From Udaeobacter sp963725505 (GTDB lineage: Bacteria; Verrucomicrobiota; Verrucomicrobiia; Chthoniobacterales; UBA10450), in assembly GCA_963725505.1 (NCBI GenBank), contig CAVRYN010000003.1:186001-250000 (forward strand): 64,000 bases of DNA, read 5' to 3'. Below are positions 23,725 to 31,546 of the stretch, piece after piece. Each line of letters opens with the position of its first letter. The first letter of the stretch is position 1. The notes under the pieces were generated by a model, which was not told the DNA's origin, did not search any database, and saw only the letters and a list, made by a program, of their open reading frames with translations. The translations under genes and the position numbers were made by a program.

Positions 23725-24432
23725 CTACAATAGCTGGCGTCTGTGAACCGTAATCGGCGAACCGTCGGCAATAAACGCGGAGCGCGGTGGCTGGTTTAAT
23801 GTCTCAGCGAATTGTTCGCCGTAGAGAGTTGCGACGTCTGCGTTGAATTCGAAGCCCGTCGCGTTCCAGGTCTTCCATCGCGGATGCTCGACTCGATATT
23901 CGCCGCAGCCGCTCCGAAGAGAGGTGTAACCCCAGTAATGTTCGGTGATGAATTCGGCGTGGCTTCCCGCTGGAATTGTTTGCGGCTCGCCGGTCGTACT
24001 CATCTTGAGTGATTCCCATTTGCGGCCGCGTCGCCACGAAAACTCCACTTTCAACTTACCATCGAGATGTTCGATTTCGTGTTTCATCGGTACTGCGAGA
24101 TAATTTTCGCCGTAACACGCGCGCGCGATGAGCGCGATCGCGCGCCGCGGGACAAGCTCGCGGATGAAAACTACACCGCGCCGCCACGTGTCCGCCGATT
24201 TTCTCCTCACATAGAAACGCAAATTCACTTCTTCGAAATCGCGGTACAGCGGGATGGGAAGGCCGAGAAGACGCGTGTCCAGAAAGAGAAATCCCACTAC
24301 GCTGAGGAAGGTCTCACCATTTTCGAAGTCGATCTCTGTACCGCGCGGAACCAGCGGGGCGATCAGGCGAGGGTCAACGACATAATTCAGCATCGCAAGG
24401 TAACGCCAGTTAGCAGTGAGAAATGGTTGCAC
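23725..24432 (-). CDS. DUF2071 (YqjF-like) protein
   Basis: The 235 residues match the DUF2071 layout: an N-terminal helix with FLTANWRYLAMLNYVVDPRL, a beta-rich core with SVVGFLFLDTRLLG and FEEVNLRFYVRR, and a mid-protein GVVFIRELVPRRAIALIARA. The family has no known enzymatic role. It stands alone, convergent with the cyclase gene (98-base gap in which nothing is recognised), and its start is next to a short palindrome at 24440. Confidence 0.8.
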   Translation of the reverse strand: MQPFLTANWRYLAMLNYVVDPRLIAPLVPRGTEIDFENGETFLSVVGFLFLDTRLLGLPIPLYRDFEEVNLRFYVRRKSADTWRRGVVFIRELVPRRAIALIARACYGENYLAVPMKHEIEHLDGKLKVEFSWRRGRKWESLKMSTTGEPQTIPAGSHAEFITEHYWGYTSLRSGCGEYRVEHPRWKTWNATGFEFNADVATLYGEQFAETLNQPPRSAFIADGSPITVHRRQLL

Positions 24433-24439
24433 GCTGGGA

Positions 24440-24466
24440 GTCGGCGGTCATAGACCGCCGCTACAG
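24440..24466. repeat. Short palindrome GGCGGTCATAGACCGCC with GCTACAG end
   Basis: A GGCGGTC/GACCGCC hairpin followed by GCTACAG. It looks like the right half of the CTACA-bounded elements seen at 33401, 52701 and 56306. The rest of the gap to 24610 holds no recognised feature; a basic open frame from 24512 is judged spurious. Confidence 0.55.
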
Positions 24467-24610
24467 AAATAATCACCGACAAAAAACGCAAGAACACAGC
24501 CGACCAGTGCGGTGAAAATCGCAACGAAGAAAGCACGGAGAAAGCGCACGAAGAGTGAAAGAGTAGCTTGCTCTAAGTTGATCGAACAGCTCAGACGCCC
24601 GATCTCGCGG

Positions 24611-26773
24611 TCACTGCAACAATTTTTCGAGGGACGGGCTCGGTTCTATGCCGAGCGCAGTGGCCCGGGCATAATGCTCTTTGGCGAGTTCTTTCGAGCC
24701 CGGCTGCGTGGTGATGAGAATGACCGCGAGGTTAAAATGCGCATCGGCGTCGTTGGGTTGTTGGCGAGCGCCTGAAGGATCTCCTTCTCTGCTTCTTTCT
24801 GTCGCCCTTTCTGGCTGGCGGCGATACCGAGATAGTTGTGAGCGGTAGCGCTTTTTGGGTTGATCGCAATCGCCTTCGTTAACTGCACGATCGCCTCGTC
24901 AAATTTCGATTGCCGATACTGAACAATACCCAGCGTGGTGAGCAGAAAATCGTTGTCCGGCGCAATGGCCACGGCTTTTTCCAGCGTCGACTCCGCGGAG
25001 CGCAAGTTGCCGCTGCGAACATAAACAACCCCAAGGTTGGAAAGCGCGTCAAGGTTGTTTGGATCTTCGGCCAGGATTTGCTGATATTGCCTTCCTGCGA
25101 CCATATAGTTGCCCTGCTGAAAATTCTTCCCGGCCGCGCGGACGAGACCCCGGATTTTCGGCGGTACATCGGTTTTGGCGGGAGCGGCCCTGTTCGTTCT
25201 CGCGTCGCTCTCGCCGCCCGATCTTGCGTTCGCGTCCGCTGTCGCAGCGCCGATCGAATTCACCGCCGATTTTTTTTCAAACACAAAGCTCGCTTTAAAT
25301 AAGCCGGCGCGCTGGTCTGACACTGAGATCACGGGTTGCCGCAGCAAAGCTAGCTCTTCGCTGTTTAATTTTGTCACCGGCTGCGCGAGAAATTCGATCT
25401 GCTTGTTCAACGTCTCCGATCTGATCTTCAATCTATCCAGTTCCGCGACGACCAGCTTCCTTGTCTCGTCCCGACGCGCTTCTTCCTGACGCTCGCGCAC
25501 GACGATGTTTCGCAGGAGCTCGTTTTCTCTCGTGAGCTGGGCGGACTCCTCGCTGTTTGCGCCGGCCAGCTTCGCAACTTGAAGCTCGGTGCCTGCCTCA
25601 TCCAACTGAACGGCAAGCTCCGCAGCTCTTGCTGTCAAATAGTCATTTCTTTTCTGGCTTTCGCTCAACTGCTCTTGAAGCTGCGCGACTTGCTCGTTCA
25701 TCTCGGCAAATATCTTCGCGTTTACCGGATCGCTCTCGCCAAGGTCTCGCACCTTTTCCTCCGCGTTTGCCAGTTTTTGTTGCAAACCGTCCTTCTCGGC
25801 CAAGAGCAACTGGACGCCCTGTTCGGAGCCTTGTCACGACCCTCAATTGGGCGAGGGCTTCATCGCGCTGGTACTCAAGCGCGGTGATTTGCCCGCTCGC
25901 CGCGGCGAGTTTCGCCTGAGTATCGTCCCTTTGCTTTTCCGCTGCCACACGCGCGTCATCCGCGGCGGCAACGGCGTCTTTCAAGTGGGCAATCTCCGAG
26001 CGCAATTGCTGCTCCTCCCGGGCGCTATTTTCCTGCGATGCCTGGGCCGCTCTCAATGATTCCTGTGCTTTTACAAGTTCATCACGCGCCTGACCTTCTG
26101 ATTTTCTCGCTTTGTCGAGGTCGTCTTGTGCTTTTTCAAGCTTGGAATTTGTTCCCTGCAGACGCGTGTCGAGGGCTTCCTTTTCTTTCCGTGCGTTTTC
26201 GAGATCACTGTGCGCTTTATCGAGCGCGGTTTGCAATTGATCCGCTTTGTCGCGCAATTTTTTTGTTACCTCTTTGCTCGCGGCATCGGGCGGCGCCTGG
26301 GCGACGGTCTTGTCCGATTGCGGGGCCACAACTTCAGGCCCGGGCTCGGACCAGTCCTCGTTCGACGGCAGCGAGGGGGCAACTTCAGGCAAAGGATTTG
26401 CACTAGCGCTTAGCGCATTTTGTTTCGTCATCCTCTCCTGGATGCGCAAGATTCCTTCGCTGATTTTTTGGCCGCGATATTCCACGATCGCTGGCTGCCA
26501 ATCAGCGTGCGATCGGCGCAATTCCGCGATCAGGCTTCCGGCAAATCGATATTTGGCCAGGGCCGTCTTGAACCGGTTTTCATGTTCCAGCTTCTCGCCC
26601 TGTTGTGCGGAGAGATACGCTTTAAGAAAAATTTCGCTCGGATCATCCTGCTGTCCCACAAGAACGCGCGTAGCCCCGACGAACAGAACGAGAGCGAGCA
26701 AAGCCGCGGCGGCGCACCTCACGCGATGGCGAGGCACAAAGATAAGCCAGCTGCGGGCAGATTTTCGTTCCAC
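24611..26773 (-). pseudogene. Signal-anchored coiled-coil/TPR protein with two compensating frameshifts
   Basis: The N-terminal segment (26773 to about 25825) has a membrane anchor (CAAAALLALVLFVGATRVLV) and a long Lys/Glu/Ala coiled coil. One frameshift near 25820 moves to a second frame that continues the coiled coil and adds TPR repeats (YQQILAEDPNNLDALSNLG, AIAINPKSATAHNYLGIA). A second shift at about 24765 returns to the first frame, giving NDADAHFNLAVILITTQPGS and ending in EKLLQ at 24611. The restored protein would be about 720 residues. The protein family is not recognised beyond coiled coil plus TPR; an envelope scaffold role is plausible. Pseudogene or sequencing errors. Confidence 0.72.
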
Positions 26774-26868
26774 CGTCGGCGAGAATTAGTGGAACGACCG
26801 GGAAAAGTCGAGTCCTTTATTTGCAAAAAAAGATTCAAATTTTAAAATCTTGTTTCTGCGGCAATAAT

Positions 26869-26941
26869 GGTGGTCGTAGCTCAATGGTAGAGCCCCAGAT
26901 TGTGGTTCTGGTTGTTGCGGGTTCGAGTCCCGTCGGCCACC
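26869..26941 (+). tRNA. tRNA-His (anticodon GTG)
   Basis: Acceptor GTGGTCG pairs with CGGCCAC; an extra 5' G (position -1) pairs with the C discriminator, the tRNA-His identity element. The D-arm is AGCTCAATGGTAGAGC, the anticodon loop in CCAGATTGTGGTTCTGG contains GTG, and the T-arm is GCGGGTTCGAGTCCCGT. CCA is not encoded (C is followed by CGCC). Confidence 0.95.
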
Positions 26942-26990
26942 CGCCTTCGCCAAGGCTATGGCGGGCAGGCCCTGCCACGGCTTGGGCACA
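26942..26990. repeat. CTTCGCCAAGGCTATGGCGGGCAGG-type repeat
   Basis: Contains CGCCTTCGCCAAGGCTATGG, then CGGGCAGGCCCTGCC and ACGGCTTGGGC: two nested palindromes directly abutting the 3' end of tRNA-His. Related strings lie at 9374-9433 (beside tRNA-Ser) and 62672-62720. Confidence 0.65.
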
Positions 26991-27021
26991 ATCTCAAATT
27001 TCAAATTTTAAATTTCTCGCA

Positions 27022-27095
27022 GTGCCTGTAGCTCAACCGGATAGAGCTTCTGACTTCGGATCAGAAGGTTGGGGGTTCGAATCCCTCCAGGCACG
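27022..27095 (+). tRNA. tRNA-Arg (anticodon TCG)
   Basis: Acceptor GTGCCTG pairs with CAGGCAC, discriminator G; D-arm TAGCTCAACCGGATAGAGC; anticodon loop CTTCGGA with TCG; T-arm GGGGGTTCGAATCCCTC. It reads CGA and probably other CGN codons. It follows tRNA-His at 80 bases. Nothing recognisable lies between it and ribD (27096-27205). Confidence 0.95.
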
Positions 27096-27205
27096 GACTA
27101 ACCCGCTGTGCTGTGCATCGACGTTCTGCTAATGCGGCGAGTGCAAGGATCTAGGCAGCCCGCGTTGCCTCGACAGGCGAGAACAACTATTGATGTCTCG
27201 ATGCG

Positions 27206-28238
27206 ATGAATAGAGACCGAGACGAGAAGTTCATGCACGCTGCGCTAGACGAGGCAAAGAAGGCACTCGGTCAGACTAGCCCGAATCCCGCGGTCGGAGC
27301 AGTTCTCGTCGTCCGCAATCGAATCGTGGCAAAAGGACATCATCGAGGAGCGGGCCGTGACCACGCTGAGGTTGAGTGCCTCCGCGATTTCGGTGGACGT
27401 GTGCCGACGCGTGCCACGTTGTATGTCACTCTGGAGCCGTGTTCGACGTTGGGGCGCACCGCGCCATGCACAGATGCAATAATCAGCGCTGGTGTTCGAA
27501 ACATCGTCGTCGGTACTGTTGACATAAACCCACGGCACTCCGGCAAAGGAATCGGCCAGCTACGAAATGCGGGTGTCAGCGTGCGCGAGGGCGTTTTGGC
27601 GGATGAGTGCTCGCGGCTCAACAAGGCTTTCAACAAATGGATTGTCAGTGGGCGCCCTTTCGTCATCGCAAAATGCGGGATGTCGCTTGATGGTCGCTTG
27701 ACGCGGCCTCCTGGCGAGCCTGGTTGGATCACAGATCGTTTGGCCCGCCGCCACGCACGTGAGCTTCGCGCGCGCGTGGACGCGGTGCTCGTTGGAGCGG
27801 ACACGGTACCGAGTAGACAATCCACGATTAACCGTGCGCGGTCTGCGCCAGGCGCGACAGCCTTGGCGCATCGTGCTGACCCGCGCAGGCAAGCTGTCAC
27901 GCTCGGCTCACTTATTTTCCGATCGGTTCGCTTCACGAACGCTGATTTGTCGCGGTAAATCTTTGGCTACCGTGCTAAAAAATCTTGGCAAACGAGGTAT
28001 CACGAGCGTGCTGATTGAAGGCGGCGGCGAAGTGCTCGGCCAAGCGTTCGATGCGCGTCTCATTGATAAAGTGCAACTGTATCTGGGGCCGATCTTGAGC
28101 GGAGGACCAGTGATCGCGTTCCCGGGCCGGGGGGCCGAAAACACCGCGAATGCGATGCGCCTTCGCTGCGTTTCGTATCGACGAATTGGGCAAACGGTTT
28201 GCATAACAGGGTATCCTGAAGTCGTGGCGCACGGGTAA
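27206..28238 (+). CDS. ribD: Riboflavin biosynthesis deaminase/reductase RibD, frameshifted
   Basis: Bifunctional enzyme converting DARPP to ARPP. The deaminase half is intact: HAEVECL and LEPCSTLGRTAPCTDAI hold the zinc ligands and catalytic Glu. The reductase half starts normally (AKCGMSLDGRLTRPPGEPGW) up to DAVLVGADTV, where an extra C in GTACCGAGTA (about 27808) shifts the frame. Family sequence continues in the second frame as RVDNPRLTVRGLRQARQPWR and then VLIEGGGEVLGQAFDARLID to 28238. Uncorrected, the product is 250 residues with an out-of-frame tail. It is either a sequencing error at a CC pair or loss of the reductase half. No FMN riboswitch was recognised upstream. Confidence 0.85.
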
Positions 28239-28289
28239 AAACGGGAAACCTTTGACGACGCCTCCTGTTTAATCATTAGGAGGTAAATA

Positions 28290-28541
28290 ATGAAGAAACT
28301 TCTGTTAATTGCACTGGTGGCGGGGGGGGTGACCTTTGCTGCGGCGCCACGTTCCGATGCTCAAGTTTCCTTCAGCATTGGGTTCGGACCGGGCTACTAC
28401 GGAGGATATTACCCTTACGGCTACTATTATCCGTATCGTTATAACTACCGGCCGTATTTGGGTTACTCCTATTACCGGCCGTACTATTGGTACGGCGGAC
28501 ACCGATATTATAACCGCCACCACCGCTATTACCGACACTAA
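28290..28541 (+). CDS. Small secreted Tyr/Gly/Pro/Arg-rich protein
   Basis: The 83 residues start with a clear signal peptide (MKKLLLIALVAGGVTFAAAP, cleavage probably after RSDAQ) followed by a low-complexity mature part of about 57 residues in which Tyr is the most frequent residue (for example GPGYYGGYYPYGYYYPYRYN), ending HHRYYRH. The ribosome binding site AGGAGG is ideal (7 bases before ATG) and a strong terminator follows, so it is a monocistronic, probably well expressed gene. No family is recognised; periplasmic or surface location is inferred. Tyr-rich segments could crosslink or bind metals, but this is speculation. Confidence 0.75.
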   Translation: MKKLLLIALVAGGVTFAAAPRSDAQVSFSIGFGPGYYGGYYPYGYYYPYRYNYRPYLGYSYYRPYYWYGGHRYYNRHHRYYRH

Positions 28542-28569
28542 GGCGACGTAGGATCTAGAAATCAGACTG

Positions 28570-28609
28570 AGCTGGCTCGAAAGCGATTTCGAGCCAGCAG
28601 CATTTTTTA
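28570..28609 (+). terminator. Rho-independent terminator after the Tyr-rich protein gene
   Basis: Perfect 12-bp stem GCTGGCTCGAAA / TTTCGAGCCAGC with a four-base loop, followed by AGCATTTTTT. It separates the plus-strand gene from the converging DUF3106-like gene. Confidence 0.9.
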
Positions 28610-28642
28610 GGGGCGAATCTTTTCCCCGCAAAAAAGCCGGCT

Positions 28643-29194
28643 CTATTTTTTTGGATTAGCCGACTCCGCCGGTTTGGTCGCGGGACTTTTGACCGGCTGG
28701 TCAATTTGGAACTCTTTCTTCAGCTGCTGAATCAGCGCTGGTAATTCCTTCTGCCGTTCCGCTTCGATCTGTTGCCGGAGGGCTTGTTCCACTTTTTGGC
28801 GTTCCTGCATGTAGCGGGATTCAAATTGAGCGCGTTCCTGAGGATTCAAGCGGAGGCCGGACTCGCTAAGTGCCGCTTCGGTCTCCCGCTTAATAGTCTC
28901 ACGGCGCAGATTCTCTCGCTGGCGCATGACGTTCCGCTCCTCCGGGCTCATCCGCATCCAACGCTCGGCGTTGCGTCGAAAATTTTGCCGGGCTTCCGGA
29001 GGAAGTGCCATCCACCGCTCACGTATGCTCTGGTTTGGCGGTGGCCCGTGAGGAGGTCCGGTCGGCGGCCGGCCCATAGGTCGATGTGGTTGCGATTGCG
29101 GTTGCGCTTGTGCGGCGGCGCAGGATAAAGCGAAAACCGACAGAGCGACGATTAATTTACAAAGTCGGCTTTTCTTCCCACACGGTATTTTCAT
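28643..29194 (-). CDS. Secreted DUF3106-like Pro/Arg/Glu-rich protein
   Basis: The 183 residues have a signal peptide (KLIVALSVFALSCAAAQAQP), a Pro-rich linker, and a charged helical region with the DUF3106-like signature IRERWMALPPEARQNFRRNA followed by ERWMRMSPEERNVMR. The C-terminal half is a Glu/Arg/Gln coiled coil. Its start overlaps the end of the anti-sigma-like gene by 38 bases. Such pairs usually follow an ECF sigma gene, but the gene upstream here is the housekeeping rpoD. Function unknown; envelope stress sensing is an inference from the pairing. Confidence 0.7.
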   Translation of the reverse strand: MKIPCGKKSRLCKLIVALSVFALSCAAAQAQPQSQPHRPMGRPPTGPPHGPPPNQSIRERWMALPPEARQNFRRNAERWMRMSPEERNVMRQRENLRRETIKRETEAALSESGLRLNPQERAQFESRYMQERQKVEQALRQQIEAERQKELPALIQQLKKEFQIDQPVKSPATKPAESANPKK

Positions 29195-29510
29195 CCCAAG
29201 CGATCAATTCATCCAGATCAGCCACGACGTCATAATCTTGTGGATCGACTTTAGCCACCACGTCTAAATCGTTGGCAGACGTTGTCCGCGAGACTGGATG
29301 ATGCGTGGCGATAGCCAGGCCGACCACGGCGATTGCCACAGCAGACGCTGCAACAAGTCTTCGCAGGCTGAACCAGTTTCGCGCCCGATCGAGACGAGTC
29401 GCTTCCTGGTGGATCTTTCTCAGCACGTTCCGGGCGAAGAATGGCGAGAGCGTGGGCTCGGGAACACGCCCGAGGATATCCCACAACTCGTTGTCATCTT
29501 GACGTTCCAT
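29157..29510 (-). CDS. Small anti-sigma-factor-like membrane protein
   Basis: The 117 residues have an N-terminal cytoplasmic helix region (NELWDILGRVPEPTLSPFFA, RNVLRKIHQE) like anti-sigma partners of ECF sigma factors, one membrane segment (LVAASAVAIAVVGLAIAT) and an acidic periplasmic tail. ATG at 29510 is preferred to the TTG three codons upstream. It lies 69 bases after rpoD and overlaps the DUF3106-like gene. The assignment rests on layout, not on a named domain. A cognate ECF sigma gene is not visible in the window. Confidence 0.6.
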   Translation of the reverse strand: MERQDDNELWDILGRVPEPTLSPFFARNVLRKIHQEATRLDRARNWFSLRRLVAASAVAIAVVGLAIATHHPVSRTTSANDLDVVAKVDPQDYDVVADLDELIAWDENTVWEEKPTL

Positions 29511-29578
29511 AGTTTCCAATCAATTGAACTATTTGCAGGGTCGGAAGTTGCGCTCGAATGAGCGCTGAAAATCCGTGT

Positions 29579-31546
29579 TTAAATTCCTGGGGCTTCAATG
29601 AATCCCTCCAGTTGCCGAATACGGGTGGGATGCCGCATTTTGCGCAAGGCCTTTGCTTCAATCTGGCGAATGCGCTCGCGGGTAACTTGGAACTGCCGGC
29701 CTACTTCTTCCAGGGTTCGGCTGTACCCATCGACCAGCCCAAATCGTTGTTCGAGCACTTGCCGCTCCCGATCAGTGAGTGTCTCCAGCACGTCCTTGAT
29801 TTTTTCCTTCAGCAGAACAATCGCGGTCATATCGCTCGGGTTTTCCGCGCCTCTGTCTTCGATAAAGTCGCCGAAATTTGTTTCTTCGCTTTCGCCTACC
29901 GGGGACTGTAGCGAGATTGGTTGCTGCGCCATCTTCAGCACCGCGCGAACCCGATCCACGGGCAGAAGCACTTCTTCGGCTACTTCTTCGGGCGTCGGCT
30001 CTCGGCCATATTCCTGCACCAGTTGTTTCTGTACACGCATGAGCTTGTTAATCGTCTCAATCATGTGGACGGGAATTCGAATCGTACGGGCCTGGTCCGC
30101 GATGGAGCGCGTGATGGCCTGACGAATCCACCACGTCGCGTAAGTGGAAAACTTGTAGCCCCGCCGATATTCGAATTTCTCGACTGCCTTCATTAATCCC
30201 ATGTTCCCTTCCTGGATCAGGTCGAGAAACGACAGGCCGCGATTGGTATATTTTTTCGCGATGGAAATAACCAGACGGAGATTGGCTTCAACCATTTCGG
30301 TTTTGGCCTTGAACGCCTGGCGCAGCCAACCCTTCAGCGTCCGATACTCTTCTGCATACTCCGAAAGCGAAAACCACAGGCTCTTCTCTAACTCGCGCAT
30401 CTTGTTCTGAAGTTGCAGCCGCCTTTTTTGACTGCGAGGATTTTTGGCGATTTCGGTTTGCAGGTAAAGCGACGTGTGGTGCGCGTCGTCCGCCAGGTGC
30501 ACAAATTCCTCCGTAACTCTCTGCTTGAGGTAAAAATTCGGATAAATCCGCTGCAGCGAACCCATGCTTCTTTGAACGGCCCTGAACTTCTGGGAACGTT
30601 TCTTCGAAGAGTTGCGCACAAGATCGCAAAATTGGCGGCTAATCGACGCGCTTAATTGTTCCACCTGTCTGCAAAGACGCGGGAGGTTCTTCATATATCT
30701 TTCCCGGCTCTCGACTTTTTTGTCGAGAATCACCCGGTCGAACCGTTCCCGGCCCTCGAGCAGCTTTTGGGCGAGATCCAGATGGGCGCGCGCAACAAAG
30801 CCAAAGCGACTAATATGCTTCTGTACCATCCCCTCGGCCTCTTCGATCCGTTTGGAAATTTGGACTTCCTGTTCCCGAGTCAACAGCGGGACCTGGCCCA
30901 TCTGCTTGAGATACATCCGTACCGGGTCGTCCAGAATATCGACCTTGGTTTCTGGTCTCTCTTCCTCTTCTTCCTCCTCGTCTGCGTCTTTCTTACCGTC
31001 CTTGTAGCGATCCACCTCCGACGCTTCAATAATGTCGATCTCCAGACGGCGCAGCCGTGTAAGGATGAGATCCAGTTCATCGGCGTCGGTAACTCCCTCC
31101 GGCAACGCCTCGTTTAGATCGTCAAATGTCAGGTAGCCTTGTTCTTTTGCCAGCTTGATCAGTTCACGAATGCGATTTTGGACTTCGATAGTCGAAAATA
31201 AATCAGCGGCCGCCAGCTGCCGCGCTGCTTCAGGCAGCGGTCCGTTATTACGCCGCGCCGAGCCAGGTCTGATGCGCTTGATTTTGGGCGCACCGATTCG
31301 TGGCTTTTTCCGATTCTTTCGAAGAGCGAAAGGTTTTCTTGATACGCTGCGGCGGCGATGGCTTCGATTAAGCCGTTGCGCCGACGATTGTCGCCTGCCT
31401 CCCCTTCGTTTCGAATGCCTGGCCAAGATAGTACGGTTACGGATTTGACTAAGACGTTCGACCTTCCGCGCCGCTAAAGATCGACAACTAATTATCGGCC
31501 CTGGCGGCGGGCTGCAAAAGCTCGTGGAGCTGTTCCTGCAGGTCAA
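29579..31546 (-). CDS. rpoD: RNA polymerase primary sigma factor RpoD (sigma-70)
   Basis: All sigma-70 regions are present: region 1.1 (NRIRELIKLAKEQGYLTFDD), an acidic stretch, region 1.2 (DDPVRMYLKQMGQVPLLTRE), a non-conserved insert, region 2 (ANLRLVISIAKKYTNRGLSF, STYATWWIRQAITRSIADQA), region 3 and region 4 (LTDRERQVLEQRFGLVDG, TRERIRQIEAKALRKMRHP). No ATG precedes region 1.1: the start is a TTG at 31546 (inside dnaG) or a TTG at 31426. The N-terminal ~100 residues are Arg/Lys/Ser-rich. dnaG-rpoD is the classical macromolecular-synthesis pair, overlapping here by 59 bases if the far start is used. Confidence 0.92.
   Translation of the reverse strand: MTCRNSSTSFCSPPPGPIISCRSLAARKVERLSQIRNRTILARHSKRRGGRRQSSAQRLNRSHRRRSVSRKPFALRKNRKKPRIGAPKIKRIRPGSARRNNGPLPEAARQLAAADLFSTIEVQNRIRELIKLAKEQGYLTFDDLNEALPEGVTDADELDLILTRLRRLEIDIIEASEVDRYKDGKKDADEEEEEEERPETKVDILDDPVRMYLKQMGQVPLLTREQEVQISKRIEEAEGMVQKHISRFGFVARAHLDLAQKLLEGRERFDRVILDKKVESRERYMKNLPRLCRQVEQLSASISRQFCDLVRNSSKKRSQKFRAVQRSMGSLQRIYPNFYLKQRVTEEFVHLADDAHHTSLYLQTEIAKNPRSQKRRLQLQNKMRELEKSLWFSLSEYAEEYRTLKGWLRQAFKAKTEMVEANLRLVISIAKKYTNRGLSFLDLIQEGNMGLMKAVEKFEYRRGYKFSTYATWWIRQAITRSIADQARTIRIPVHMIETINKLMRVQKQLVQEYGREPTPEEVAEEVLLPVDRVRAVLKMAQQPISLQSPVGESEETNFGDFIEDRGAENPSDMTAIVLLKEKIKDVLETLTDRERQVLEQRFGLVDGYSRTLEEVGRQFQVTRERIRQIEAKALRKMRHPTRIRQLEGFIEAPGI

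Noticed and set aside
24512..24775. Basic open frame KIATKKARRKRTKSERVACS as a histone-like protein
   Set aside because: It overlaps the restored C-terminus of the coiled-coil/TPR gene on the other strand and has no ribosome binding site.
27096..27205. FMN riboswitch upstream of ribD
   Set aside because: The conserved FMN-aptamer strings are not present.
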